Assembly: GCA_963734965.1 (NCBI GenBank)
Contig: CAVTJK010000003.1
Span: 558,001-622,000 of the forward strand
Source: UBA4742 sp963734965
GTDB lineage: Bacteria; Actinomycetota; Acidimicrobiia; Acidimicrobiales; Acidimicrobilacustridaceae
Length of the DNA stretch: 64,000 nucleotides
Direction of reading: 5' to 3'
Part shown: positions 24,498 to 33,230 of the stretch, one piece after another
Layout of the letters: each line of letters starts with the position of its first letter
Position numbering within the stretch: the stretch's first letter is position 1
Translations under genes and position numbers: made by a program
Notes under the pieces: model-generated
The model's input: the letters and a program-made list of their open reading frames with translations, nothing else
The model's database searches: none
Told to the model about the DNA's origin: nothing

Positions 24498-25919
24498 TCA
24501 GGTCATCGAGTCGAGGATCTTGGCCAGGTCCTCGAGGGTCGTGCGCGGGTTGACGATGCAGAAGCGCAGGACGGTCTCACCCCTCCACTTGGTCGGCACG
24601 GTCAGGGTCAGGCCGTCGGCCAGGGCGCGGTCGCTCCAGGCGCGGTAGTCGTCGGGTCCCCAACCCAGGCGGCGGAACATGACCACCGACAGGACCGGCT
24701 CCATGATCAGCTCGACATGGTCGAGGTCCTCGATCAGGGCGGCGCCGTCGTGCGCGGTGGCCAGCGTGCACTCGATGGCGTCGCGGTAGGCGTCGGTCCC
24801 GTGGGTCGCCAGTGAGAACCACAGGGGCAGCCCGCGCGCCCGGCGGGTGAGGTGGTAGGCGTAGTCGCTCGGATCCCACTCCTGGGCGTCGACCGCTTTG
24901 CGATCGGCCATCACCTCGAGATAGGCAGCGTGCTGGGTGTGCGCCCGACGGGCCAGCTCGGGGTTGCGGTAGAGCAGCGCCGCGCAGTCGAACGGCGTGA
25001 ACAACCACTTGTGGGGATCGATGACCAACGAGTCGGCCCGCTCGACCCCGTTGAACAGGTCCCGCACGCTGGGCGCGACCAGGGCGGCGCCGCCGTAGGC
25101 CCCGTCGACGTGGAACCAGAGTCGGCGCTCGGCGGCGACGTCGGCCACCCCCTCGAGGTCGTCGATCATGCCGGCGTTGGTGGTGCCGCTCGTCGCGACC
25201 ACGGCGAAGAGCCCGTCGAGCTGGTCGTCGTCGAGCGCGTCGAGTCCGGCGGCCAGCGCCGCGCCCGTGAGGCGTCCGTGATCGTCGACGTCGACGTCGA
25301 TCACCTCGACGTCCATCACCTTGGCCGTGGCCACGATCGACGAGTGGGCCTCGGCCGAGGCGGCGATGCGCCAGCGCGGTGGACGGTCGCGACCGGCCTC
25401 GGCGCGTGTGGCGGCGGCGGTTTCGCGCGCCGTCACCAGGGCGCTGAGGTTGCCGGCCGAACCGCCGGACACGAAGCAGCCGCCGGCTTGTTCGGGCAAA
25501 CCGGCCAGATCGGCGATCCAGCGCAGCGCTTGGTTCTCGGCGTAGACCGCGCCCGCGCCTTCGAGCCACGAGCCGCCGTAGATGGACGAGGCGCCGACCA
25601 CCAGGTCGAAGACCGTCGCCGCCTCGGTCGGCGCGGTGGGCACGAACGACAGCGCGCTGGGATGGTCTTCGGAGATGCAGGCAGGCGCCAGCTCGTCGGT
25701 CCAGAGGCGCAGCGCCTCGACGCCACCGATGCCTCGAGGGGTGATGGTCGCGCCGATCTCGGCGGCCAGGTCGGCGGGGGATCGGGGCGCGTCGAGCGGC
25801 GGGGGATCCATGCGCATGCGATCGAGGGCGTAGGCGATGACCTGTTGCGCCAGGTCGTCGCTGTAGGTGTGCATCCGCGTCGGGTTGTCCCGACCCGGGG
25901 TGAGGGAGGGCTGGGCCAT
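24498..25919 (-). CDS. Pyridoxal-phosphate-dependent group II decarboxylase
   Basis: A 473-residue fold-type I PLP enzyme. The cofactor lysine sits in SLVIDPHKWLFTPFDC, with FHVDGAYGGAAL (the Asp that pairs with the pyridine nitrogen) upstream, and SGGSAGNLSALV forms part of the phosphate site. Related enzymes decarboxylate aromatic amino acids, glutamate or 2,4-diaminobutyrate; specificity cannot be read here. It is cytoplasmic, with no signal peptide. ATG 25919 has TAGAAC six nt upstream. The divergent mutasome promoter with a LexA box lies only 50 bp away, but the box is positioned for imuA'. Confidence 0.92.
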   Translation of the reverse strand: MAQPSLTPGRDNPTRMHTYSDDLAQQVIAYALDRMRMDPPPLDAPRSPADLAAEIGATITPRGIGGVEALRLWTDELAPACISEDHPSALSFVPTAPTEAATVFDLVVGASSIYGGSWLEGAGAVYAENQALRWIADLAGLPEQAGGCFVSGGSAGNLSALVTARETAAATRAEAGRDRPPRWRIAASAEAHSSIVATAKVMDVEVIDVDVDDHGRLTGAALAAGLDALDDDQLDGLFAVVATSGTTNAGMIDDLEGVADVAAERRLWFHVDGAYGGAALVAPSVRDLFNGVERADSLVIDPHKWLFTPFDCAALLYRNPELARRAHTQHAAYLEVMADRKAVDAQEWDPSDYAYHLTRRARGLPLWFSLATHGTDAYRDAIECTLATAHDGAALIEDLDHVELIMEPVLSVVMFRRLGWGPDDYRAWSDRALADGLTLTVPTKWRGETVLRFCIVNPRTTLEDLAKILDSMT

Positions 25920-25969
25920 GGCACGGTTCTACCGCACACGAGGCGCGCCCGGTCCCACTTGCCCTCGTT

Positions 25970-25981
25970 GAACATACGTTC
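25970..25981. promoter_or_regulatory. LexA (SOS) box upstream of imuA'
   Basis: GAACATACGTTC is a perfect palindrome of the actinobacterial GAAC-N4-GTTC type. It is followed directly by GATACT (25982-25987), a plausible -10 hexamer seven nt before ATG 25995. LexA bound here would cover the -10 element. The same layout occurs before dnaE2. Confidence 0.85.
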
Positions 25982-25994
25982 GATACTGGGGCCC

Positions 25995-26834
25995 ATGGCG
26001 CCCCGTTCCACTCACGGCTCCGCTTCCGGCTCCACTCACGGCTCCGCTTCCGGCTCCGCTCACGACTCCGCTTCTGCGGCGTCCTTCGAGACCATGAGCC
26101 GGGCCATCCGACCGGTCACCCTGGCCCATGAGCAGGTGGTGCCGGTGCTCCCGGCGCTGGGTGGCCTGGTCCCCGGTGGCGGCTTGGCGCGCGGGAGCGT
26201 GATCGTCGTCGCCGGCGACGGAGGCGCCACATCGCTGGCGCTGGCCCTGGCCGCGGGGCCGTCAGCGGCTGGGGGCTGGACGGCGGTGGTGGGCTGTCCC
26301 GATCTGGGGTTGGCGGCGGGGGGCGAGATGGGCCTGGCGCTCGAACGGTTGGCCCTGGTGTCCGAACCGCCGCCGGGAGAGTGGGCGGGGGTGGTGGCCG
26401 CTCTCATCGGCGCCGTCGATGTGGTGGTCATGAGCCCCACTCATCGGGTCCGGACCGGTGACGCCCGCCGCCTGGCGGCCCGGGCGCGCGAACGGGGAAC
26501 CATCCTCGTGCAGATCCCGAACCGTCGTCGGTCCGAGCGCGGCGGGGTGGGCTCGGGGCTCGAGGCCGACTTGCGCCTGACGGTGCTCGAGGGGCGCTGG
26601 CAGGGGCTGGGCCAGGGCCACGGTCACCTGCAGGCCCGACGGCTCACCATCGAGACCGGAGGCCGGCGCCGGGCCGCTCGATCGCGCCGGGTCGAGCTGT
26701 GGTGTCCCGATGCCACCGGCCAGATCACCCTCGTAGGCCCGCACGTCTCGGTGACCCGCCGCCACGATGAGGCGGACGGGGACGCGCCCGACGCGTCGGT
26801 CCTGGCCGGCGCCGTCGAGCGGAAGGTCGGGTGA
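25995..26834 (+). CDS. ImuA'-type RecA-like mutasome protein
   Basis: 279 residues. After a Ser/Gly/His-rich N-terminus built from 24-bp DNA repeats, the RecA-like fold begins (PALGGLVPGGGLARGSVIVVAGDGGATSLALALA, cited as two parts: PGGGLARGS and VVAGDGGATS). The Walker A region is degenerate (no GKT), as usual for actinobacterial ImuA', which is thought to anchor ImuB in the mutasome rather than to hydrolyse ATP. The start at 25995 is preferred over ATG 26094 because the LexA box/-10 spacing equals that of dnaE2. The stop codon lies inside the first unit of the tandem repeat leading to imuB. Confidence 0.85.
   Translation: MAPRSTHGSASGSTHGSASGSAHDSASAASFETMSRAIRPVTLAHEQVVPVLPALGGLVPGGGLARGSVIVVAGDGGATSLALALAAGPSAAGGWTAVVGCPDLGLAAGGEMGLALERLALVSEPPPGEWAGVVAALIGAVDVVVMSPTHRVRTGDARRLAARARERGTILVQIPNRRRSERGGVGSGLEADLRLTVLEGRWQGLGQGHGHLQARRLTIETGGRRRAARSRRVELWCPDATGQITLVGPHVSVTRRHDEADGDAPDASVLAGAVERKVG
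26007..26078 (+). repeat. 24-bp tandem repeat encoding the ImuA' N-terminus
   Basis: Three consecutive 24-bp units begin at 26007, 26031 and 26055 (TCCACTCACGGCTCCGCTTC plus CGGC), coding STHGSASG-type octapeptides. The multiple of three preserves the frame. Unit 3 has diverged (CTCACGACTCCGCTTCTGC). Confidence 0.85.
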
Positions 26835-26910
26835 CGTGAAGGTCGGAAGGTCGGGTGACGTGAAGGTAAGGTCGGGTGACGTGAAGGTCAAGGTCGGGTG
26901 ACGTGAAGCC
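26823..26910 (+). repeat. Four-copy repeat of the imuA'-imuB stop/start junction
   Basis: The sequence AAGGTCGGGTGACGTGAAG starts at 26823, 26847, 26868 and 26890 (spacings 24, 21, 22). Every copy contains TGA followed one base later by GTG. The first TGA (26832-26834) ends imuA' and the last GTG (26903) starts imuB, so the original coupled junction seems to have been amplified. Confidence 0.85.
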
Positions 26911-28629
26911 GACGGGTGTCGTCGAGGCGGTGCGCACGTTGGTGGTGCACTGCCGAGACTGGTCGGTGGTGGCCCTCGGTCTGCTCGGCGCTCCCGAGGC
27001 GGGCCGCACCCCGGCCCCAGACGATCCGGTGATCGTGGTGCACGCCAACCGGGTGATGGCCGCGTCGCCGGTCGCCCGGGCCTGCGGTGTGGCCGTCGGC
27101 CAACGCCGTCGCGAGGCCCAGGGTCGGTGTCCCGATCTGCTCGTCGCCGATCACGACCCGAGCCGTGACGCCCGCGCCTTTCAGATCGTGGCCGGGGCCA
27201 TCGAGGTCTTCACCCCTCGCCTCGAGCTCTCGCGACCGGGCGTGTGCGCCCTGTCCACCCGAGGACCGTCGCGCTACTTCGGAGGCGACGAGGCGCTGGC
27301 CACCCAGGTGCACGAAGCGGTCGAAGCGGCGCTGGCCGAGCGCGGGTGGAACGGGGTCACCGGGGTGGGGGTGGCCGACGGTCCCTTCGCCGCCGATCTG
27401 GCCGCCGGTCTCGGCACCGTCCTGCATCCCGTGCGGATCGTCGCTCCCGGTGCGACCCCGGCGTTCCTGGCCCCGTTGCCGGTCGCCGCCCTGGCCGGTG
27501 GGCTGGCCCGAGCCGGCATCCGGTCCGGCCCGACGGGCCAAACGGGCCAGACGGGCACCAGGGCCGACGAGTCGGCCGACGCCTTGATCGACGTGTTGGT
27601 CCGGTTGGGCCTGCGGAGCTTGGGGGCCTTCGCCGAGGTGCCCGCGGCCGACGTGTTGGCCCGGTTCGCCCTCGAGGGCCAGGTCGCCCACCGTCTGGCC
27701 CACGGCCTCGACGAGCGGGCCCCCGAGTCGCGCCTGCCCCCGCCGGATCTGCGGGTCGAGGCCGTCCTGGATCCCCCGGCCGAACGGGTCGACACGGCCG
27801 CCTTCGTGGCCAAGTCCTTGGCCGACGAGCTGCACTCCCGGCTCGATCGTCTGGGACTGGCCGCCACCCGGGTGGCGGTGCGGGCCGAGACCGAGCACGG
27901 CGAGTCGCTCGAGCGGCTCTGGCGCCACGAAGGGGCGCTGTCGCCGGGCGCCATCGCCGATCGGGTGCGGTGGCAGCTCGACGGGTGGTTGAACGCGTCG
28001 GCCGCGTCTCGACCCACGAGCGGGATCGTGCTGTTGGCCCTGGTGCCCGACGAGGTGGTGGCGGCGACCGGTCGCCAGCTCGACTTCTGGGGGACCGAGA
28101 CCACCGTCGACGAGCGGGCCACCCGCGCCTTCGCCCGGGTGCAGGGCCTGCTCGGTCCCGATGCGGTCACCGTGCCCGAGTGGCAGGGCGGACGGGGGCC
28201 GGCCGAGCGGTTCCGGCGCGTGTCGGTGTCCGCCATCGACCTCAGCGCCCACGTCGTGGACCCGATCCGACCACCGGGAACGGGAACGGGGCGTGGTCGC
28301 GGCCGCCCTGGCCGGGTCAGGTGCCAGCTCCGTCTCCGGCCACCGTGGCCGCCGAGGTCCAGCCCTGCGAGGTGGTCGACGCCGCCGGCGCGGTGGTGTC
28401 GGTGAGCGGTCGAGGATCGGCCAGCGCCGCGCCGGCGCGCCTGTCGGTGCAGGGCGGTCCGTGGGTCGACCTCGAGGGCTGGGCCGGTCCGTGGCCGGTC
28501 GACGAGCGGTGGTGGGACCCTCCGGCGCACCGGCGCCGAGCCCGCTTCCAGGTGGTCGACGGCGAAGGCCGGGCCCACCTGTTGGCGGTCGAAGGCGGCC
28601 GGTGGTGGGTCGAGGCCACCTACGATTGA
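26903..28629 (+). CDS. imuB: ImuB, inactive Y-family polymerase-like mutasome protein, one frameshift
   Basis: About 575 residues after correction. It starts at RTLVVHCRDWSVVALGL, where Y-family polymerases have the DxDxFFAS catalytic motif; the acidic residues are missing, as is typical of ImuB. Palm, finger and thumb-like parts follow (LSTRGPSRYFGGDEAL, GVGVADGPFAADLAA), and little-finger-like sequence runs to about 28270. One missing base near 28280 shifts the frame; the correct tail (WSRPPWPGQVPAPSP to WWVEATYD) ends at 28629. ImuB links DnaE2 to the beta clamp during SOS mutagenesis. A TGQTGQTG short repeat lies at about 27535-27560. Confidence 0.9.
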
Positions 28630-28662
28630 CCCGAGCGCGGACTCGTGGCACCGGGGGGATCG

Positions 28663-29367
28663 ATGAGACGACCAGAGCGGGCCCGAACGGCGAGGGCGGG
28701 CGCGGCCCTCGCTCTGGCGACGATGGCTCTCGCCGTCAGCGCCTGCGGACGGGCCTCGACCACCGGAGTGGCCACCGACACCGGTGCCGGTGGCCCGCTG
28801 GTGGCCAAGCTGGCGTGTCCGCAATCGGTGGCCATGGCCATGGGTGGTTCGGCGCCCAACTCGGGACCGACCGGGACCTTGTCGCCGTCGGTTGACGACG
28901 CCGTGCACGCCTTCCTGGCCACGTCGTTCGCCGACCACGTGCGCGGCCTGACCTTCCAGCCGGCCACCGCGCCTCCCATGTCGCCGGTCCAGAGCGTGGT
29001 CGCGGGCACCATGCCGCCGGGCGCCATGCCGCCGTCACCGCCCGACACGTCGGCGGCGACGCCCGAGAAGTGGTACGCCCACCGTGACGGATCGGGTGAG
29101 GTGACGGCGACCCTCCACCTGGTGCAACAGCAAGGCGGATGGACGGTCGACCAGGTCGAGTACTGCGGGACACCCCCCGACGACCAGGTCATGACGGCCA
29201 CGACCGGTTCGGTCACGCGGAGCTCGACGGTGACGTCGAAGCCGACCACGTCCACCGTCGTCTCGATCCCGCCCACCTCCGCCGGCCCCACCGTGCCGTC
29301 CGGCTCGACGAGCGCGCCGGGGGTTCCGACGACGACGCCGGCCACCATGCCGATGGGTGGGCCGTGA
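28663..29367 (+). CDS. Secreted lipoprotein, unknown function
   Basis: A 234-residue protein with a lipoprotein signal (ALALATMALAVSACG) and a GGGGGG ribosome site before ATG 28663. The middle part (SVDDAVHAFLATSFADHVRGL, then KWYAHRDGSGEVTATLHL and GGWTVDQVEYC) looks like a small alpha/beta domain of the kind used to bind ligands. The C-terminus is a Thr/Ser/Pro-rich linker typical of surface proteins. I do not recognise the family. Its TGA overlaps the GTG start of the PhyH oxygenase, so they are probably cotranslated, although one product is exported and the other cytoplasmic. Confidence 0.8.
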   Translation: MRRPERARTARAGAALALATMALAVSACGRASTTGVATDTGAGGPLVAKLACPQSVAMAMGGSAPNSGPTGTLSPSVDDAVHAFLATSFADHVRGLTFQPATAPPMSPVQSVVAGTMPPGAMPPSPPDTSAATPEKWYAHRDGSGEVTATLHLVQQQGGWTVDQVEYCGTPPDDQVMTATTGSVTRSSTVTSKPTTSTVVSIPPTSAGPTVPSGSTSAPGVPTTTPATMPMGGP

Positions 29368-30148
29368 TCGATCGATTGGCGCCGACGGCCACCGCCGACG
29401 AGGTGGTGGCGGCCATGGACGAGCGGGGCTACGCGATCGTCGAGCACCTGTTGTCGACGGCCGAGGTCGAGACCGTCCGCACCGACCTGGTCCGGGTGCT
29501 CGAGACGGTTCCCTACGGACGCAACGACTTCGAAGGTCATCGCACCAAGCGGATCTACAACCTGTTCGCCAAGACGCGCGCCTTCGACGAGATCGCCCTG
29601 CACCCGCTCCTGCTCGGGGTGCTCGATCGGGTGCTCGGCCACTACCAGTTCAGCGCGCCGGTCGGCATCGAGATCGGACCGGGCGAGGTCGGCCCAGGTC
29701 ATCCACACCGACGACTCGGTCTATCCGCTGCCGTGGCCGCATGCCGACGTCGTGGTCAACAGCATGTGGGCCTTCGACGACTTCACCGAGGCCAACGGGG
29801 CCACTCGCATCATCCCCGGCAGCCATCGGCGGGCCCAGCCGGGCTACCCCGACGACCTCACGACCGTGGCGGCGGAGATGCCGGCGGGCTCGGTGATCTT
29901 CTATCCCGGCACCGTGCTTGCACGGCGGCGGGGCCAACCGCACCGACCGGGCCCGTCTCGGCGTCATCCTCGAGTTCGTGGCCGCCTGGATCCGTCCCCA
30001 GGAGAACCACGTCATCGGGGTGCCCCGTTCGGTCGTCCGCCACCTCGACCCGCGACTGCAGGAACTGCTCGGCTACAACGTCTACCCGCCCTTCCTCGGC
30101 AACGTCGACGGTCGTCACCCCCGCAAGTACCTCGACGAGGAAGCGTAG
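29364..30148 (+). CDS. PhyH-family Fe(II)/2-oxoglutarate oxygenase, two frameshifts
   Basis: About 260 residues after correction. The core shows AQVIHTDDSVYPLPWPHADVVVN (HTD supplies the first two iron ligands) and, after the second break, LHGGGANRTDRARLGVILE, where H and the following Arg (RLG) complete the facial triad and bind 2-oxoglutarate. The frame breaks near 29690 and 29920; one extra base at each place restores a continuous family protein ending LDEEA. It is distinct from the PhyH protein at 2125. Such enzymes hydroxylate small molecules or acyl-CoAs. GTG 29364 overlaps the lipoprotein stop. Confidence 0.85.
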
Positions 30149-30172
30149 ATATACGCGGCTTTGACTGACGCG

Positions 30173-30740
30173 TCAGCTGCCCTCGGGGGACGGCGCGATC
30201 TCACCCCGACCGGCCTGCTGGATGTCGTCGGGCAGCGTCACGTGCGTGGCGCGGGCCAGCAACATCGAGCTGGGTGCGCCATTCGATGATGGCCAGCCGC
30301 TGCGCGTCCTGGGTGTTGGGGAGGTTGTCGAAGTCGCCCTCACGCAGGTCCGAGGCCAACGTGGCCAGGTAGGCGTCCTCGTAGAAGTAGGTGCGGGCAT
30401 AGGGCGTGTTCATCTTGGCCAGGACCTTGTTCGACGGCGAGATGGCGTTGGCGTCGAGCAGGTACCCGGCGAAGCGCTGTTCGAGGGCGTCCATCTGGTC
30501 GGCGGCGACGTCGGGCGTGATGGTCTTGTCGTGGAAGCCCTCGAGGATGGGGTCGGCCCCGTCGAGCAGGGAGTTCACCGGTAGTCGGACCTTCTCGACC
30601 TGGGCCACGTAGTCGCGCAGCTCGGTCGCCGACACACCCGGATCCGCCCCGGTTCGCGTGGTCGACGCCGAGCTGGCGCACCCCACGATGAGCACGCCGA
30701 TGACCAGGCCCGCGACGAGCCGTCGGGCAGAGGCGATCAC
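30173..30740 (-). CDS. Lipoprotein, unknown function, one frameshift
   Basis: About 188 residues after correction. The lipoprotein signal (LVAGLVIGVLIVGCASS) fixes the start at GTG 30740. The mature protein is helical (TELRDYVAQVEKVRLPVNSLL, DQMDALEQRFAGYLLDANAI, then a Tyr-rich TYFYEDAYLATLASDLREGD), suggesting a helical bundle. One extra base near 30268 disrupts the end: AIIEWRTQL should continue as MLLARATHVTLPDDIQQAGRG and stop at 30173. It is the third gene behind the sterol-desaturase operon. I recognise no domain. Confidence 0.72.
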
Positions 30741-30747
30741 CCGCCGG

Positions 30748-31218
30748 TCAGGCCGGTGACGGAGACGAGAGGGACCCGGGACCGGGCGCGGGCGCAGGAC
30801 GACGGGCCCACATGAGCCAGCCGGCGACGGCCAGCAGGATGACTGCACCGATCTCTGCACCGAGGGCCAGTTTGGCCTGTGACGTCACCGTGGGGAGGGT
30901 GAAGCCGAAGATGCCCCCGTTGAGGGCCTTGACGAAGCCGGCGATGGTGCCGAGCGCCAGAGCCAGTCCGGCGACGACCACGACCCCGCGGGGCCACACG
31001 ACCAGGGCGACGGCGATGACGGTGGCCGAGATCGCCTGCACGATGAACAGCGGTCCCAGCGTGTCGACGTGCCGGTAGGCGATGTCCCAGAGGTGCAGGT
31101 GCTCGTAGGCGGACACGAGGAGGAGGGCGGCGCTCACCCACAGCAGGATGCGGGTGGCCAGGTCCTCAGGACGAGTGAACATGTAAGGGGATACGTCGCC
31201 CGGCTCGCTCAGGTTCAC
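30748..31218 (-). CDS. Four-helix membrane protein, unknown function
   Basis: A 156-residue protein with about four hydrophobic helices (ILLWVSAALLLVSAYEHL, LFIVQAISATVIAVALVVW, GVVVVAGLALALGTIAGFV and LALGAEIGAVILLAVAGWL) and a Pro/Ser-rich cytoplasmic tail. A LHLWDIAYRHVDTLGP loop between helices 1 and 2 is the most distinctive part. The GTG start at 31218 overlaps the TGA of the sterol-desaturase gene, so the two are cotranscribed. No known domain is recognised. Confidence 0.75.
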   Translation of the reverse strand: MNLSEPGDVSPYMFTRPEDLATRILLWVSAALLLVSAYEHLHLWDIAYRHVDTLGPLFIVQAISATVIAVALVVWPRGVVVVAGLALALGTIAGFVKALNGGIFGFTLPTVTSQAKLALGAEIGAVILLAVAGWLMWARRPAPAPGPGSLSSPSPA

Positions 31219-32192
31219 CCCGCGACGGGGACGGGCGCCGGGAGCTGACCGCCCGACGCCATGGCCGCCGCCGGCTCAGCCGAGGGCGGCGCCACGAACG
31301 GCTCGGCCATCTGGACCGCCAGTGTGCGGGCATGGCGGGGCCGGGCTCCCGCCTGCTCGACGGGGATGGGTCGCTGCGCCAGCCCGGTGGCCACCGGCAC
31401 GGCGTCGCGCTCGGGGAAGACAGCCCGGTGGGTCATGACGTCCCAGACGGTGAGGATGGTGCCGAGGTTGACGTCGATGCGGCCGTCGACGGAGTGGTGG
31501 ACCCGATGGAAGGCCGGGCTCACCAGCACGCGGCCGAAGGGTCCGAAGCCCCAGCGGACGTTGGCGTGGGGGAGCATGGCCAGGCAGATGAAGGCCGTCA
31601 GGGCGACCACGGGCACCACGCCGTTGGCCTGCAACACGAGGATGGGCACGATCTGCACGAGGAAGATCACGTTGACGAGCGGGTGGGTTCGGAACGAGGT
31701 GAGCACGCTCATCTCCTCCTGGGTGTGGTGCACGGCGTGCAAGCGCCACAGCGAGAAGACCCGATGGTTGAGCCAGTGGGCGAACCACGTCGAGAAGTCC
31801 ATGGCGACCAGCGCGACCACGACGAACACCCAGCGCGGGATCGCGGTGAAGCGGGGCAGCTCGATCCAGGGCGCGACGCGTGCGATCACCCGGACGAAGC
31901 CGGCGTCGAGCAGCACGACCAGCGGCACGACCACGGCGGCGTGGAGGACGAAGTAGAAGCCGTCGTGCACATGGCCGCGAGCCAGTGCCGGGCGCGCCTG
32001 GGCCGGCCACCGTCGCTCGGCGGCGAAGACCAGGGCGACGAACACCACCATCACCGGCCCCACCATCTGGGCTCCGGCCGAGGTGAACGACGAGATCAGC
32101 GAGCTCCAGCCGATGGCATCGACCCCGAGCCAGCTGATGGCCGCGGCGATGGCGGCGATGACCACCACGGGGACGAAGACACGGGAGCGCAC
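31215..32192 (-). CDS. Sterol desaturase / fatty acid hydroxylase family membrane enzyme
   Basis: A 325-residue integral membrane protein. The eight-histidine di-iron motif of the family is present: HWLNH, HAVHHT and HRVHHS, plus an upstream HANVRWGF. These enzymes insert hydroxyl groups or double bases' equivalents (double bonds) into sterols, carotenoids or fatty acids using O2. The C-terminal 60 residues are an unrelated Pro/Ala-rich tail. GTG 32192 is preceded by TACTCT (complement of 32199-32204) six nt upstream, so it probably heads the operon with the membrane protein and lipoprotein. The substrate cannot be told. Confidence 0.9.
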   Translation of the reverse strand: MRSRVFVPVVVIAAIAAAISWLGVDAIGWSSLISSFTSAGAQMVGPVMVVFVALVFAAERRWPAQARPALARGHVHDGFYFVLHAAVVVPLVVLLDAGFVRVIARVAPWIELPRFTAIPRWVFVVVALVAMDFSTWFAHWLNHRVFSLWRLHAVHHTQEEMSVLTSFRTHPLVNVIFLVQIVPILVLQANGVVPVVALTAFICLAMLPHANVRWGFGPFGRVLVSPAFHRVHHSVDGRIDVNLGTILTVWDVMTHRAVFPERDAVPVATGLAQRPIPVEQAGARPRHARTLAVQMAEPFVAPPSAEPAAAMASGGQLPAPVPVAG

Positions 32193-32235
32193 CGAACCAG
32201 AGTACGAACCCGGGCCCCTGGTTGGTTCGGCTGCA

Positions 32236-32421
32236 TCAACGAGGATGCAATGCGAGTGATCTGACCCCCGCGTGGGCGAAGCGCCACTCTTGCTCGTCTT
32301 GGCGCAAGTGCTTCACCTGGCAGTCGTCGCCCCGGTCGCAACGGGGCATCTCGAGCGCCTCGGCGCCGTGGTTCGGCGGCAGAAGAACGAACCCGTCACA
32401 CCGGGTTGGTAGTGCTGGCAC
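32236..32421 (-). CDS. Possible 61-residue protein
   Basis: In a 326-bp gap between two minus-strand genes, GAGGAGG lies seven nt before GTG 32421, followed by a 61-codon frame with two cysteine clusters (TRCDGF and PRCDRGDDCQVKH). The cysteine/histidine spacing might bind zinc. The evidence is the ribosome site and composition only; other frames across the gap also stay open, and I find no similarity to a known family. Confidence 0.35.
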   Translation of the reverse strand: MPALPTRCDGFVLLPPNHGAEALEMPRCDRGDDCQVKHLRQDEQEWRFAHAGVRSLALHPR

Positions 32422-32518
32422 AGTTGAGCCTCCTCGGGCGAACAGCCCTCGACCCCCTCCTTTCCCTCGACCATTCCGGGCCCCGGCTTGAGATGCCTCG
32501 GCGTCCGAGGCCCTCGGG

Positions 32519-33007
32519 TCACACCTTCTGGGATGGTTCCTGGGCGGTCGCTGAACGTGTCGTGCCCTGGGCGTCGAGATCGATGAGCGGCGCACTGCTC
32601 GCCGTGGCCTGCTGGCGCGATCCCACCTCGACGCGTGATCCGTAGGCGGCCAGGCCGTAGATGACCGCGACGGCCATGACGACGTAGACGAGCGACCACA
32701 CCGGGTAGTACGGCATCCACGCCATGGCCGAGAGCCCGCCGATGACGGCGGCGACGATCCCGACCCAACGGCCGATCTGCGAGCGGCTCAGGACGGCCGC
32801 TCCGGCCAGGATCAACACGATGCCGACGCCGAGGTACCACCAGCCGTAGTTCTTCAGCGTGTCGCCGAACAGCGCGTCACGGAGTCCCTCGGGTACGGCG
32901 CCGTGGTAGCGGAAGGCCCAGATCGAGTCGAAGATCCGCATGATCCCCTCGAAGATGAGAACCACGGCCGCAAACGTCAGCCAACCTGCGCCTCGCGTGT
33001 CGTCCAT
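32519..33007 (-). CDS. DUF7144-like membrane protein
   Basis: A 162-residue protein with four membrane helices (GWLTFAAVVLIFEGIMRIFD, YLGVGIVLILAGAAVLS, WVGIVAAVIGGLSAMAWMPYYP and SLVYVVMAVAVIYGLAAYG) and a polar C-terminal tail. The pattern fits the actinobacterial DUF7144 group, whose function is unknown. ATG 33007 is preceded by GAAAGGTAGGG. It is divergent from dnaE2 across 223 bp that contain two LexA-like boxes. The box at 33178-33189 might in principle reach this promoter, though it is closer to dnaE2. Confidence 0.8.
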   Translation of the reverse strand: MDDTRGAGWLTFAAVVLIFEGIMRIFDSIWAFRYHGAVPEGLRDALFGDTLKNYGWWYLGVGIVLILAGAAVLSRSQIGRWVGIVAAVIGGLSAMAWMPYYPVWSLVYVVMAVAVIYGLAAYGSRVEVGSRQQATASSAPLIDLDAQGTTRSATAQEPSQKV

Positions 33008-33177
33008 CGCCCTACCTTTCGTCTCGTCAACCCCCGGACGGCGGTCTGCCGCCGAAGTCCTGACCACGATCGTCCCCGGAGTTGTCTCTCTCCAGGGCCA
33101 AAGGTCCCCAGTGAGAAAATGATGCGCTTCTGGGTGGGGCTGGGCAAGCACCATCGGCGGCCTCGGGCCCGCGGTAC

Positions 33178-33189
33178 GAACAGTCGTTT
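33178..33189. promoter_or_regulatory. Imperfect second LexA-like box
   Basis: GAACAGTCGTTT differs from GAAC-N4-GTTC at the last base and lies 26 bp upstream of the better box. Two boxes could allow cooperative LexA binding. Its relevance is uncertain. Confidence 0.4.
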
Positions 33190-33203
33190 GCCTCTGGCCA
33201 AAC

Positions 33204-33215
33204 GAACAGGCGTTC
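33204..33215. promoter_or_regulatory. LexA (SOS) box upstream of dnaE2
   Basis: GAACAGGCGTTC fits the actinobacterial GAAC-N4-GTTC consensus. TAGGGT (33218-33223) follows at once and stands seven nt before ATG 33231, so the box abuts the -10 element of a probably leaderless mRNA, as for imuA'. Confidence 0.85.
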
Positions 33216-33230
33216 GATAGGGTCGGATCG

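Noticed and set aside
29364..30148. Programmed frameshift in the PhyH oxygenase
   Set aside because: Breaks lie at unremarkable sequences without slippery heptamers, and similar breaks occur in unrelated genes, so sequence error is more likely.
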